Positions 12,850-24,384 of a DNA stretch of 64,000 nt are shown piece by piece. The first letter of the stretch is position 1, and each line of letters begins with the position of its first letter. Under the pieces are notes generated by a model that worked only from the letters and a program-made list of their open reading frames with translations, was not told the origin of the DNA and did not search any database. Source of the stretch: Plotosus lineatus (lineage: Eukaryota; Chordata; Actinopteri; Siluriformes; Plotosidae). The position numbers and the translations under genes are program-made. The DNA is taken from contig CM045733.1 in NCBI GenBank assembly GCA_024760905.1, positions 27,688,501-27,752,500 of the forward strand, read 5' to 3'.

Positions 12850-13050
12850 AATGGAGTGTCAAATCTTATCCACAAAGAGATGGTGTGGCTGCAGGTTTTA
12901 ATTCCAATCAAACACGTACACATCTTCCTCCAGGTGAAATCAATTGATCTTCACTTTCAATAAACTCCTTGGTGCGGCTCATGCTAGACTAGAAGAAAAA
13001 TCTGCTCCCATACCAGCCCTTTGCAGATAAAATCTGACACCCCTGACATT
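12850..13050. mobile_element. Probable hAT-like non-autonomous repeat fragment
   Basis: It contains GGAGTGTCAAATCTTATCCA at the left and GATAAAATCTGACACCCCTG at the right. These look like eroded inverted termini of a CAGGGGTGTC-type hAT repeat. No target-site duplication was found, so confidence is low. Confidence 0.35.
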
Positions 13051-13230
13051 AAAGTAAAAGAAAATTTGCATTGTGAAATTGGTCCAAGGTACTTTTCCTT
13101 TCACAACTACTTAGATATTATCAGTGCTGAGGCATAAGATGCTGTTATCATAAAAGGCAAATACTTTATCACCCAAGGCAAACAGGTCCGAGTTGAATGT
13201 CCAGGCAAGCACAGTTCAAATACCCCTATA

Positions 13231-14072
13231 TAGACGCTCCCCAACTTACATTTTTAATTGGTTCCGTAACTTGAAAGTAAACATAAGTTGTTACAGTGAC
13301 ATATGACGCTCATACTGTACTATACATCCATAAATACCATTACTGTATCTCATAAAATACCCCTAAATCAATTATTATAAACATAACATTGTAAAATAAT
13401 ATCAAATAATATCAACATTAATTTCAAATAAGTCACTTATTTATACCGAGTCACTTTACATGACGCTTAATGTGAAGCGTTCAATACCGAAAATAGTGTA
13501 CTTGCGAAAGTTGTGTACCTGCTGTGGGTTATACAGACTTCCGGTCTTTCAAGTGCACAAGGGTGCCGTTGAACTCGTTTAGAACACAGCCTGCACTAAT
13601 GTGAATCCCAGCAAAGCTGAGAGTTCTTTCTTTTGTGTAAGTAAGTAAGTAAACTTTATTCAAGAGATGCATACAAAGAACAAGTACAAATCATAATGAA
13701 TATTAATATAAAAATAAGTATACACTCTTAGGATTCTGCTAAAAGAATAATAAATATCTGTAATTGTTCTGTAATTTGTGGATTAGGGTTTTCATTCATT
13801 TTACGACTCCTTGCTTAACTGACTATGCATTAGATTGTGCCGATCTGAGCAGATTAATTCATCTCTGCGTATGAGACAGTGTAAACACAAAGATCACAGA
13901 GACGACGTCTTAACACAAGAGTAACACACTATATAACTGATATATATACACATACACACACACTCACACACACACACACTCTCAGTCTGTAGTTTGTAAA
14001 CAATGAATGCAGTGTCATTACGTCAGCGTACTACGTAGGTACGTCTAAACTCAAAATTTGACTAAAAACAAA

Positions 14073-14104
<32 letters not shown>

Positions 14105-14157
14105 AACGTAAAATCGAAAAGCATTATAATGGATGAACGTAAGTCGGGGAGTGCCTG
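13231..14157. mobile_element. Tigger/pogo-like MITE, family T1, copy 2 (inverted relative to copy 1)
   Basis: The left end is TAGACGCTCCCCAACTTACA. The right end, reverse-complemented, is CAGGCACTCCCCGACTTACG, with TA on each side (13229-13230, 14158-14159). Interior blocks such as ACTACGTAGGTACGTCTAAA match copy 1 at 6300-6340 in reverse. A stretch near 13638-13790 with GTAAGTAAGTAAGTAAACTT is absent from copy 1 and is probably another insertion. A poly-A tract lies at 14072-14103. Confidence 0.75.
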
Positions 14158-14159
14158 TA

Positions 14160-14630
14160 TTGATAAAGATAAATAGCCACGGTTAGTCTTTCCCAGACAC
14201 GGGCATCAGGGTCCCCTGGTGGTCAGGTTTTTGCTCATTGAGTCCAGCTGAACACAGCCCAAAAAGGAGACATGGGTCGGCCCTCTCATGGATCCGTCAC
14301 CTGTGGGAGAGGCTATAGAGGTCGGGTGCGGTGTGAATTGGGTGGCAGCCAAAGGCATTGTTTCTATTTGATCAGTCCTCGCACACTGAAGCCGACTCTT
14401 GGGACATGAAATGTGTGGCAAAGTCTCCTTTCATAGAGGTCTTTAACTCCCACCTCCAGCAGAGTTCAAACACAACCTGAAGAAGGCGGTGGACATGGAA
14501 TCCTAATGGACCATGTTTCACGCCTCCATTATTGAGATGGCCACCCATAGCTGTGGCTGAAAAGTCATCAGCGCCTGTCGTGGCAGTGACCCCCAAACCC
14601 CATGGTGGACACCTAGAGTTAAGATCCAGC
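14160..14630. other. GC-richer interspersed-repeat-like stretch, family unknown
   Basis: The composition is clearly less AT-rich than the surroundings. Open frames (14206-14421 and 14372-14659, minus) carry no recognisable domain. It may be the internal or leader part of a retroelement; I cannot assign it. It abuts the truncated RTE copy R2. Confidence 0.3.
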
Positions 14631-15905
14631 TCCATGTGCTGTCCCTCTGATGTACTCATTCCTGATCCTATCCATCCTCGTTACTCCCAAAGAGAACCTC
14701 AACATTTTCATCTCTACCTCCAGCTCTGCCTCCTGTCTTTTCCCCAGTGCCACCGTTTCGAAACCATACAACATCGCTGGCCTCAACACCGTCTTGTACA
14801 CTTTTCCTTTCTTTCTTGCCGATACCTTCCTATCACACATCACACCGGACACTTTTCTCCAACCATTCCAACCTGCCTGTACACGCTTCTTCACCTCTTT
14901 TCCACACTCTCTATTGCTCTGGATTGTTTAGTCCAAGTACTTAAAATCCTCCACCTTCTTTATCTCTGCTCCCTGTAACCTCACCGTTCCTCTGGGATCT
15001 TTGTCGTTCACACACATGTATTCTGTTTTACTGAGGCTAACCTTCATTCCTCTCCTTTCCAGAGCATACCTCCACCTCTCTAGATTTTCCTGCACTTGTT
15101 CTCTGCTCTCACTACAGATCACAATGTCATCTGCAACCATCACAGTCCATAGAGATTCTTGTCTAACCTCGTCTGTCAGTCTGTCCATCACCATAGCAAA
15201 CAAGAAGGGGCTCAGAGCAGTCCCACCGCCACCGTGAACTCTTCTGTTACACCGACAGCACACCTCACCACTGTCTTGCATCTCTCATACATTTCCTGCA
15301 CCACTCTAACATCTCTGCCACTCCAGACTTCCTCATGCAATACCACAGTCCCTCTCTAGGCACCTTGTCATATGCTTTCTCCAGTCTCCAGATCCACAAA
15401 GGCACAATGCAGCTCCCTCTGGCCTTCTCTGTACTTCTCTATTAACATCCTCAAAGCAAACACTGCATCTGTGGTGCTCTTTCTTGGCATGAATCCAAAT
15501 TGTTGTTCACAAATGCTGACTTCTGCCTTTAGTCTTGCTTCCACTATTCTTTCCCTTAACTTCATGGCTCATCAACTTTATCCCTCTGTAGTTGCCACAA
15601 CTCTGCACATCTCCCTTGTTCTTAAAAATGGGCACAAGCACACTTCCCCTCCATTCCTCCAGCACCTGCTCACTCTCTAAGACCTTGTTGAATGTTCTTG
15701 TCAGAAAATCTACTGCTACCTCTCCGAGACACTTCCATACCTCCACCGGTATGTCATCAGGACCAATTGCCTTTCCATTCTCCATCCTCTTCAATGCCCT
15801 CCTCAGTTCTCCCTTACAAATATTTGCTACTTCCTGGTCCTCAACAGTCATCTCTTTCGACTCTTTTCTCTCTCATTTTCCTCATTCATAAGCTCTTCAA
15901 AGTAC
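14631..15905 (-). mobile_element. RTE copy R2, truncated at both ends
   Basis: Minus-strand RT fragments occur in order: GPDDIPVEVWKCLGEVAVDF (about 15740), FGFMPRKSTTDAVFALRMLI (about 15470), ALSPFLFAMVMD (about 15200) and VADDIVICSE (motif C, about 15120, with FADD changed to VADD). They end in SLGVTRMDRIRNEYIRGTAH (about 14670). The last 270 bases of the family's 3' end and the whole endonuclease are missing. Several frameshifts are present, including a short deletion around 15315. The missing 3' end argues against simple 5' truncation on insertion and for a later deletion. Confidence 0.85.
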
Positions 15906-16112
15906 TCCAAATGTAAAACACATGATCCGTTCCAAGGCCCCCAATACAACCCCCTAAACCATTTAAAAATTATGAAAGTATACCTTTTAAGGCATCCTGC
16001 TGCCTCAATACCGTACCGATGGTAGACGGGTTTGACCATATTCCTTTGAGATATCACGCAACTGCATGCCACCAGCCTGCTTCTTCTTTTCACTGGAATG
16101 GGTGGTACGAGC

Positions 16113-16701
16113 ATGTAAATATTTGTGGGAATGTATATAAAAGTGTGAGTCAGCTATTTGAGTCTGGAATTTTCCACAAGGACCTAGTTGCATGCGCCCT
16201 GGTGGTGGGTCAAGTGATTGTGGAATTTTCCAGAATGGAAAATTCCCTAACATGAGGGAATCTATATTAAGGACATGTTGCAGACTGGCTACAGTCTTTT
16301 CCAGTCTCTTCCAGGATTGCGGGTCTCTTTGTGTCACTTCAGGCAGATCATGGATCAACTCATCGAAGGTCAACCATGGAACAGGACTTCATTTCCAAAG
16401 TTCATCATCCACATGCACCACAGCCCACGCGAGGATGGTCATCATTTGTTTCGTCCGACATGCGGGATGGCAAGCCTTTCCCCGCCAGCACATGCGCCAT
16501 CTCTAAATTTACTTTGCTGTGGGTGCTTGATGACTATGGGACTCTGTTAATTTGTATGTGGTTTAGCTCTACGATGTAAGTTATGAATTTTGTCTTATTT
16601 TGTTCATATTATTAAACTGTATATAGTTTATGTCATGGTCTGTCGTGCTTTGCTGGTTTCACAGGGCAATTTCAATCCTCTAAATGTTCTTATCCGTAAC
16701 A
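16113..16701 (+). mobile_element. Candidate solo LTR or LTR-plus-leader of an LTR retroelement
   Basis: A TATA-like TATATAAAAG (16131-16140) and a later ATTAAA signal (near 16612) lie in a block that ends ..TAACA, two bases before a sequence resembling a tRNA-Pro primer binding site (16704-16721). The block start at TGTAAATATT is a guess. A local inverted repeat, GGAATTTTCCAGAATGGAAAATTCC-like, lies near 16221-16250. No gag or pol was found downstream and no second LTR is in the window. Confidence 0.4.
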
Positions 16702-16703
16702 AG

Positions 16704-16721
16704 TGGGGGCTCGTCTGATAG
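16704..16721 (+). promoter_or_regulatory. Possible tRNA-Pro-type primer binding site
   Basis: TGGGGGCTCGTCTGATAG matches the first 12 bases expected for the complement of the tRNA-Pro 3' end, starting with TGG (the complement of CCA). It diverges at the 3' side. Confidence 0.4.
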
Positions 16722-16939
16722 AATCCATTAGGCATACGTAACACCGGGAATCACACGTGTGCATGTGTGTGTGTGCACCGTGTCTTCTTAGCAGAGTTAT
16801 AATCTTACAAATGTTTATGCAAGGTTCGAAGCCGGAGTCAAAAAATAAAGTTGCAATGAGCACACTTGAAAAACTCACGAAACAACAGTAACTCTGTCCT
16901 TTACATGAAAAGCATTATGGGTATTATGGAGATGCAGAT

Positions 16940-17095
16940 CCATAATAGCCAATGGGATGGAGCTGCGTCATCCCTCCTAGCCAATGGGAGGCCAGTGGAT
17001 GTTGGGAGCTAGCCAGTGGGGCGGGATGCTGGGAGATAGCCAATGGAAGGCCAGCAGGGTGGGATGTTGAGAGATAACCAATGGGAGAGCAACTC
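16940..17095. repeat. Short degenerate tandem repeat rich in CCAATGGGA
   Basis: About four diverged units of roughly 35-40 bp contain CCAATGGGA/GCCAGTGGGG, GGATGTTGGGAG and AGATAGCCAATGG. It lies inside a repeat that ends at 17186 with GGTGAGGTACCACTGTA, a Tigger-like terminus. Confidence 0.55.
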
Positions 17096-17149
17096 GCACA
17101 TTGTTTGAATTTTTGAGATGGGGTAAATGCGGTAACCTGGATTTTTCAT

Positions 17150-17186
17150 TTGTAGGGACTTTTGTAAGGTGAGGTACCACTGTACT
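17150..17186. mobile_element. Right terminus of a Tigger-like MITE
   Basis: TTTGTAAGGTGAGGTACCAC followed by TGTA is a typical CAGTGGTACCTCACC-type terminus in reverse. The partner end is probably near 15906, where ACATGATCCGTTCCAAGGC looks subterminal. The LTR candidate would then lie inside this MITE. Confidence 0.45.
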
Positions 17187-17414
17187 AATATCATTTCATG
17201 GTTACATGAATGTCTCTGTCTATGCAAAGATAAAGCCACAAACAGTAGATTTGTCAAACATTTAGTTTACTTACCTCCAGTATAGCATTCTCAGACACAT
17301 TAATAAAATACTAACTTAAAATATAGAAAAGGAGAACAAGAGTAATTTAAATTTATTTCCTCTAAAGGATATACAGTACACAGACCTGCAATGGGTTAGC
17401 GGAGGCTCCATGGT

Positions 17415-17745
17415 GAACCAGTAAGCCAGAGCCTTAACCAGTGAGTCACTATTGACCTGCACAACCGCCTAACAGCAAGAAAGTTCTGTGTTCAATTCCT
17501 GGGCTCAGCAAGGATGTTTCTGTGTCTTTCCCATGTTTGTGTAGGTTTCCTCCAAGTACTCTGTTTTTTTCTCACATATTAGTCTAATTGGATGTCCCAC
17601 ATTGCCCATTGTGAATAGTTGTGTGCAGATTGGCACTGTGATTCATTGATCAGCTGTTAGGGGTGTACCCCAGAGTTGGCAAAGAAAGGCTACAGCCTCC
17701 CCATTACCTGAGCAGGATTAAAAGGTTTGGCAAAAGAATGAATGT
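17415..17745 (+). mobile_element. SINE family 2 (V-SINE-like), old copy
   Basis: The head has a B-box-like TGTTCAATTCC (17490). The core is an eroded GTTTCCTCCAAGTACTCTG. The tail is CCCCAGAGTTGGC...AGAATGAATG. It is diverged from the better copies at 28049 and 49211. Confidence 0.65.
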
Positions 17746-17879
17746 ATTAATGTCTTAGTCAATTACACCTAAGGCCCAGTGAGGAACCATAGCAATAGCT
17801 TTACATTTAATAATTAACAGATGCAAAGATAGACATATGAAAATAAATAGCAAGGCTAAAATTCATCCATTCATAATCT

Positions 17880-18203
17880 GAACCACTTAATCCTGATTAG
17901 GGTTGCAGGGAAGTTGGCATGCAGCTAAATCGACTCTGTCTGAGTACAGAGTACACGCTAGACAGCTCAACAGGCCATTGCAGGAGTGAACCATGTTGAT
18001 GGCTATGCAGCTTCTCTTGACAAAAGTCAGTAGTAGTTCTTTTACATGCCTTTCACCATAGACAGTGAGAGACATGGCTGGACTTGGATGATCCAGGTTA
18101 ACTGCATTGAGGGGACAGTAGTGACCACCCATTGATAGTGAGATTTGACCCCCTAACCTTGGGATCAGCAATCCAGCATATTACCACCAGGCCACTACTG
18201 ATT
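17880..18203 (-). mobile_element. SINE family 1 with L2-like tail, diverged
   Basis: Tail (CCACTTAATCCTGATTAGGG), body (CACCATAGACAGTGAGAGAC) and eroded box regions at 18130-18203 are in the reverse orientation. Confidence 0.8.
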
Positions 18204-19018
18204 TGGAAGGTAAATTTTCGGGGGAAATGTATTTATTTATTTATTTTTAAGAATCATATAGTGCTGGCTGAGTGCAGATTTATTTATTTGAAAGGCTGCA
18301 TTGCTTTTTGCAGCATGAAGATTTTTCGAATTATCCACTGGGCTTTGCTACCAAGATCATTCAGGGTCATTCTTGTTGCCTTAAAAGTAACATATTTTTC
18401 AACTTTTGTAATCAGTTTCAAACTGTTCTATGTACAGTATTACAATTACAGAAAACACTGATCCCCACACACACCACAATGAATAAAGGTCACAAGGACA
18501 CTTCTTACTTTTATATCAAAGGCCCTTGAACCAGAAGTAAAATACTATGTATCTATTACAAGAGCCAAAATATGCTTCTCAAACGCATTCTATAGACAGT
18601 CTTACTCATTAATACAGTATTAATGTAGTAACATATAGTAATGATTAAGAAAAACCTTTTAATTTTGTATTGTGATATTTATTAATAAAGTATATAGATA
18701 AGATAAGATACAGCTTTATTAATCTCCCAATGGAGACATTTACTGTTACAGGCTCTTGAACTACTGTCAGTGGGGGGTGCAAAACAGCTCAGAAAGGTAA
18801 AGTAACATCCTTGAGTTAATCAGAACAAAGCAGGGGAAAGTCTTATTTGTTCAGAAGACACATCCAACGTCATTCTCTTTTCTAGTGCTTAGCCAGCGAA
18901 GACACACAGCGTTTGAATGGCATCATACAGCTTAACTGGTAATTAAAACACACTAAAAAAGAGGCCTATTGACAACTTGTGAGTGCAAAATCGCGAATAG
19001 TCAAGGGCCTACTGTATT
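18204..19018. other. No gene; repeat scraps
   Basis: At 18700-18760, GATAAGATACAGCTTTATTA and TCTCCCAATGGAG resemble a common fish retroelement 3' end. At 18975-19015, AATCGCGAATAGTCAAGGGC and CTACTGTA look like a Tigger-type right terminus. The remainder is AT-rich with no recognisable content. Confidence 0.4.
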
Positions 19019-19283
19019 GGGGCAGCCGTGGCCGAAGGGTTAGAGAGGAAGCTTTAGGACTGAAAGGTCACTGGTTCAATTTCTGAGGAATAAGCAGCAC
19101 CTTTCCCTCCTTCACATAAATGGCTGAAGTGCCCTTGAACAAGGTGCCTAACCCCCAACTGCTCTCTGGGTGACCCCAATGTGTGAGGCAGCCCACCACT
19201 CCCAGCGTGTGCACTCACCTTGTATGGGTTTGGGTTAAATACAGAGTAAATAATTTATAATTCCCCTTATGGGATTAATACAG
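19019..19283 (+). mobile_element. SINE family 3 (tRNA-derived)
   Basis: It starts GGGGCAGCCGTGGCCGAAGG with a B-box-like CTGGTTCAATTTC. It continues through the diagnostic GCCCTTGAACAAGGTGCCTA and ACCCCCAACTGCTCTCTGG. It ends GGGTTAAATACAGAG...ATTAATACAGTA. The second copy is at 50672-50935. Confidence 0.85.
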
Positions 19284-19285
19284 TA

Positions 19286-19534
19286 CAGGTATCCCTCACT
19301 TCCCGTGATTAATTGGGATTGGGATTCAGATCCCACCCAGTGACCACTGACTTCCGCGAAGTAGGATCAACCTCCCTGACTGACATATACATACACGTAC
19401 ATGTGTATATAATATCAATAAATACACATTCAACACTATAAAACTATAATTGCTTATAATAAAAATTAAACATTCAAAAATAATGCCCAAGATGTAAATA
19501 AAATAGAAATACACACACATAGACCAGCGTGCAT

Positions 19535-19593
<59 letters not shown>

Positions 19594-19836
19594 GACGCGC
19601 GGGCACACACAGACGCGAAGTTCACATAAAAATGTAAGTAGTTTTATGGGTTGGGGTTTTTTTTTTTTTTTTTTTTTTTTCATAATTGGCCTTGTTTTGC
19701 GGCATTTTCCTTAACCTCTCCCCTATTTTTCCTTAATTTCCTTATTTTTAATTTTTCTATGAATATTAAAAAAAACAAAAAAACGCGATGCACTGAAGCC
19801 ACAGAAACTGAAACACGAAGTAGCAAGGGATCACTG
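19286..19836 (+). mobile_element. Tigger-like MITE, family T2, copy 1
   Basis: Termini are CAGGTATCCCTCACTTCCCG (19286) and CGAAGTAGCAAGGGATCACTG (ending 19836, in reverse), flanked by TA. An internal (AC)n at 19534-19591 and a T run at 19657-19680 interrupt it. The reverse-orientation copy is 42042-42500. Confidence 0.8.
19534..19591. repeat. (AC)n microsatellite inside MITE T2
   Basis: About 29 uninterrupted AC units. Confidence 0.97.
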
Positions 19837-19983
19837 TATATCAAAAAAATATTTCTCAATAACAATACATTTGTATGTAAACATTTTGTAATTTGTCAAA
19901 ATTATAACAAAGCCATCAAAAAAGTTACACCATTAAAATGATGTGAGCTAGATTTATGTAGATTAAATTACTGATTGTCCTCT

Positions 19984-20003
19984 GTGTGTGTGTGTGTGTG
20001 TGT

Positions 20004-20044
<41 letters not shown>
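19984..20044. repeat. (TG)n microsatellite
   Basis: About 30 TG units with one TC interruption, ending in (ATG)3. Confidence 0.97.
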
Positions 20045-20045
<1 letters not shown>

Positions 20046-20204
20046 TGATGATGATGAAGTTCATGAGTTTATTTAAGTTAAGCACATCCATTAAGAGAAA
20101 AAAACGTTTGCATGCTATCCTCATTAAAATATGAAAACCTATAAATGTTTGGGTGGTTTTAGTTAAAGCAGACACTGTTTTTTCATCTGTGTGATTTTGA
20201 CAAA

Positions 20205-20283
20205 GATCAGATCACATTTGATGGTGATTTTATGCAGAAATGTGAGAAATTCCGAAAGGTTCAGATACTTTTTCATACCACTG

Positions 20284-20284
<1 letters not shown>
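20205..20284. mobile_element. Terminal fragment of a Tc1/mariner-type element
   Basis: The run GGTTCAGATACTTTTTCATA followed by CCACTGTA is a typical Tc1-type terminus in reverse, ending at TA. The rest of the element is not recognisable. Confidence 0.5.
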
Positions 20285-20356
<72 letters not shown>

Positions 20357-20361
20357 GTGTG

Positions 20362-20396
<35 letters not shown>
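20285..20396. repeat. Compound microsatellite (TA)n then (TG)n
   Basis: About 34 TA units (20287-20354), then about 13 TG units (20368-20394). Confidence 0.97.
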
Positions 20397-20398
<2 letters not shown>

Positions 20399-20639
20399 GA
20401 AAGGTGAGAGTGTGGTGTGTATTATTTGAGCCTATCAGTAGACTTCAAAACTTTCCATTTGCATGATCTTGGCCGAGACATGAATAATTCAACATTAAGG
20501 TCATCCTGGATGTTAATTATGTTTTACACATTATTCAGACTATCATAAAGAGGAAGACAAAGGCCATCAGAACACTGATAACCACACCACACACCAGATA
20601 ATCCAATATGTGTCATGCTGAACACTTTAACCCATTTGA

Positions 20640-20866
20640 CACAGTAACCTCCACTGGACATGGCTGTGCAGTCTACTTTTTTATGAAAATCAGCAATGGT
20701 TCTTTTACATGCCACTCACCATGGACAGTGAGAGGCATGGCCGGTCTTTGATATCCCAGTTAGCAGCACTGGGGGAGAGAGCAGTGGGAATCCACTGATA
20801 GTGGGGCTTGAACCCCCGAATTTGGGATCAATAACCCAGTACCTTCCTACCAGGCCACCACTGAGC
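20640..20866 (-). mobile_element. SINE family 1, tail missing
   Basis: Body (AAATCAGCAATGGTTCTTTT, GACAGTGAGAGGCATGGCCG) and head (GGGGCTTGAACCCCCG; ACCAGGCCACCACTGAG) are in reverse. The L2-like or RTE-like tail is not visible. Confidence 0.75.
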
Positions 20867-22079
20867 CAACAAACTAACATAATCATTAAAGTAGTCAGTA
20901 AAATATACTAATTTAATCGAGTAAGGCAGATGTGGGTCTCTTTGTTATTGAAATAAGAAAACAGTCTCTATCTACCACTACACATCAGCCCCAGGAGACA
21001 GTCATGAAAGAACTTATCGACTAGTTCTCTTCTTGCTCTCCACATCCACCATAAGTAACCTCATGGCAGGCCATTAGAGAGATATGAGAAATGAGAGACA
21101 AAAAGGGAAGGAGTGCACAGCAGAAATATCACAAGAATGGTCACTTCAGTTCCATTCCTTGGCTGAGCACTAGTAATAAAAACTCAGGGAGTCTAATCAG
21201 AGATGACATCACTCTGCACTTTAGTATCTTCCCTTTGCATCTTCACCAAGGGACCCAATTTAAGTACTGTAGAAGAAAAACATTAGCGTTTACAGTCCTT
21301 TGCTTCTTTTATCTGTGTGGGATGGTTATTGCTGCAAAATAAGGTGTCATAGTGAATTGACCAGAAGTAGCAGAGAGCCAAAAGTACTGTAAAAACAAGA
21401 GTTGGGTTTATGATTTAGTAACAAACAGAAAAATCTGCAAATGCAAACTAATATCAAACACATTGCATGCTTTTAAAAGTTTGTTTGTTTTTTGTAGCAT
21501 TTCTAATTCCAGTTCATGGTTTTCCTCACCCTTTGAATTTCAGTTTGTTCCTAGTAAGAGTACTACCAGCAGTGATCAGTGTCTTCAGTGACGATTGAAC
21601 ACTAACCAGCAGTAGCTTGTGACCACAGGTTCTGGTTGGTAGAGATAATTTTAATATTGACATAGCCTGCATAGTCACATGTGTATAGTCAGTAATACAT
21701 CAGGTGTAGTTCTGACTGCAAGTTATGAAGCACACTTTCACATTGAAGTGTATAGGAATTGAACTAGAAGGCACATTGTTTTTCCTTTTCCCGGCCTTTG
21801 CATGGTAAACAAGAACATCGTAGTGCATACAAATATTGGATATATGGACATTGCCTATCCCCCCCCCCCCCCATTCTTTGTAGTACAGTATATGATATAT
21901 CAATAGAAACGGTTTGGCACATTATAGACACAATGTATGTACTTACACTTGGCCTTTTTTTGGTTTGTTCTATATTATTTGACGTCATTATAATTATTTG
22001 CTATGAAACAAGACCTTTGCAGCTGCAGAGTACAGTTAACCTATCACAGTGAAGTGCAAAAACTGTTATCCTGACAACC

Positions 22080-22081
<2 letters not shown>
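20867..22081. other. No gene recognised
   Basis: AT-rich sequence with a C14 run at 21859-21872. Open frames at 21091, 21700 and 21798 lack motifs. Confidence 0.5.

Positions 22082-22119
<38 letters not shown>
22082..22119. repeat. (ATC)n microsatellite
   Basis: About 12 CAT units. Confidence 0.95.
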
Positions 22120-22412
22120 TGTCCTGATTGCAGTTTCTCCTTGACTGAAAATGTTAAATGACTAAGTTTGAAGCTGTCTATTATCACACCCTGCAGTTCC
22201 TATTTTTATTCACCAGGTGCAATAATGCTATAATGCTAAATGAGGCAGTGAGCATGCTGCTCTAAAATTCTTCAACCTCTAGAAAGGCAATAAGGTTAAT
22301 GGGATGTCAGCTGCTGTGCAGTATGTCATGACATTTTTTGAACAATGTGAAATACTATGCAGAGACACATGCCAATAAATATAATATTTAATCTTTTTTT
22401 GTTGTTGTTGTT

Positions 22413-22830
22413 GGCGGTTCTGTGGAGTAAGGTTAGCATGCCACCCTCCCAGCAAGACCTGGGTTCAATTTCCAATCGGCGGGAAGAAACTGCTGATGGC
22501 TAAGCATTCTACTCTTGATAAAAAAATCAGCTATGATTCGTTACCGTGCCTTTCACCATAGACAGTGTGAGACATGGACAGCTTTTGAAAACCCAGTTAG
22601 CCACACTGGAAGGAGATCAGTGACAACCCATTAATAGTGGTTCTTGAACCTTGGGATCATTAATCCAGAGCCCTGTCAGTGGATAAATGTATTTATTATT
22701 ATTATTATCAGTAGTAGTAGTCGTAGTGTAATCTCCCTCACCCAGAGTTGGCTGAGATAGGTGCCAGCCTCCCCATGACTCTAACTAGGATTAAGCAGTT
22801 CAGAAAATGACTGAATGAATGAATTAAGAT
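22413..22830 (+). mobile_element. SINE with another SINE nested in it
   Basis: A plus-strand SINE head (GGCGGTTCTGTGGAGTAAGG, B-box-like GGGTTCAATTTCC; 22413-22479) and a plus-strand L2-like tail (CAGAGTTGGCTGAGATAGGT..GAATGAATGA; 22728-22830) flank a minus-strand SINE family 1 body and head (about 22480-22682). The inserted copy lacks a full tail. No target-site duplication was identified. Confidence 0.6.
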
Positions 22831-23688
22831 TGCATGAGACTGTAATGATAACATCCAATAACCATCAAGCTTTATATCGGTGTGACTTAGTGTAGATATT
22901 GCAGGACTTTCAGGGTACTGACCAGCCACTCAATTATTCCCACCAACAGCTGTCTGCACCACAGCCAATGCACATGATCATGATGTGGCACCATGCCGCA
23001 GTATTCACAGTGGAAACCCGTAATTGTATTACACCTTCCCAGGAAAAACCTGTCCGCAGATGGAAGTCATTAGTACAGCTCTCTGTTAACCTCATAGCAA
23101 TCAAAAGCACCACAAGCTATGATTTATCTTACTAACTCAATCTTACAGCAGTCCAGCATCAGTTCATACCTCACTATAGCATCAATTGTGGAAATAAATA
23201 TACCCTCTATTGGGTCATTTAAGGTGTGTGTACACTTATAACATTAACATGGTATAGAACTTGAAGTGTGTGCTTTTCTTTAATCCAAAACACCCCATAG
23301 TAAAATAGCCTCAAAGACTCAATGGTCTCTGTAAATGTCTCTGACTGAAGATCTCATATTTTTGTTAAGTGATAATCTTCAAATAACAGTCTACACCACA
23401 ATTTGGGAAGAAAAAGAAAAAACGTCTTTAAAAAGAATGCACCTAACATATACAGTAGTTGCACAGAGAATAGTCCAAACAGACTTAAAAATAACATGAT
23501 CTACAGAGTACATCCTTATGTATTTGCAGTAAAAACACAATATGACATCCATGTTTCATATAATTCACATTTTGACCATTACCCAACTAAAGTTTTAATT
23601 ACATGCTGATGAATACACAGGGGGTTTTGTTCATTTTTTTTTTTTTAACAAGAGAAAAAAAACTTTTTTCAGGCCTTTAGACAATATA
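22831..23688. other. No gene recognised
   Basis: AT-rich sequence. The short frames at 22899-23135 and 23403-23609 have no recognisable domain. Confidence 0.5.
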
Positions 23689-23701
23689 ACCACAGAGTTG
23701 A

Positions 23702-24371
23702 GTGAATGACAAGGACCCAAGAGGAACGATGAAGTTACAGGGAGCAGAGATAAGGAAGGTGGAGGATTTTAAGTACTTAGGCTCAACAATCCAGAGCAAT
23801 AGAGAGTGTAGAAAAGAGGTGAAGAATAATGTGCAGGCAAGTTGGAAAGGTTGGAGAAAAGTGTCCGGTGCGATGTGTGATAGGAAGGTATCGGCAAGAA
23901 TGAAATGAAAAAAGTGTACAAGACGGTGTTGAAGCCAGGAATGTTGTATGGTTTAAAATCAATGGCTCTGGGGAAAAGACAGGAGGAAGAGCTGGAGGTA
24001 TGAGACGAGGCAGAGATGAAAATGTTGAGGTTCTCTTTGGGAGTAACGAGGATGGATAGGATCAGGAATAAGCACATCAAAGGGACAGCACATGTGGAAT
24101 GTTTTGGAGACAAAGTCAGAGAGGCTAGATTGAGATGGTTTGGACATGTACAGAGGAGGGATAGTGAATATATTGGTAGAAGGATGCTGATGTTGGAACT
24201 ACCGGGCAGAAGGCCTAAGGGAAGACCAACGAGACGATTCATGGATGTGGTGAAGGAGGACATGAAGGCAGTTGGTGTAAGAAAAGAAGATGCAGAGGAT
24301 AAGGTGAGATGGAGGCAGATGATTCACTGTGGCGACCCCTGGAGGGAAAAGCCAAAAGGAAACGAAGAAGA
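23702..24371 (+). mobile_element. RTE copy R3, 5'-truncated, with target-site duplication
   Basis: It begins within the RT C-terminal part (MNDKDPRGTMKLQGAEIRK) and runs through KVREARLRWFGHVQRRDSEY and LELPGRRPKGRPTRRFMDVV. It ends at the family 3' terminus with (GAA)-type bases. The 13-bp target-site duplication ACCACAGAGTTGA is at 23689-23701 and 24372-24384. A frameshift near 23905 splits the coding part into 23702-23908 and 24016-24384. Classic 5' truncation on insertion, so never functional at this site. Confidence 0.92.
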
Positions 24372-24384
24372 ACCACAGAGTTGA

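Noticed and set aside
22082..22119. Origin or iteron-like repeat of CAT units
   Set aside because: Plain trinucleotide microsatellite without associated features.
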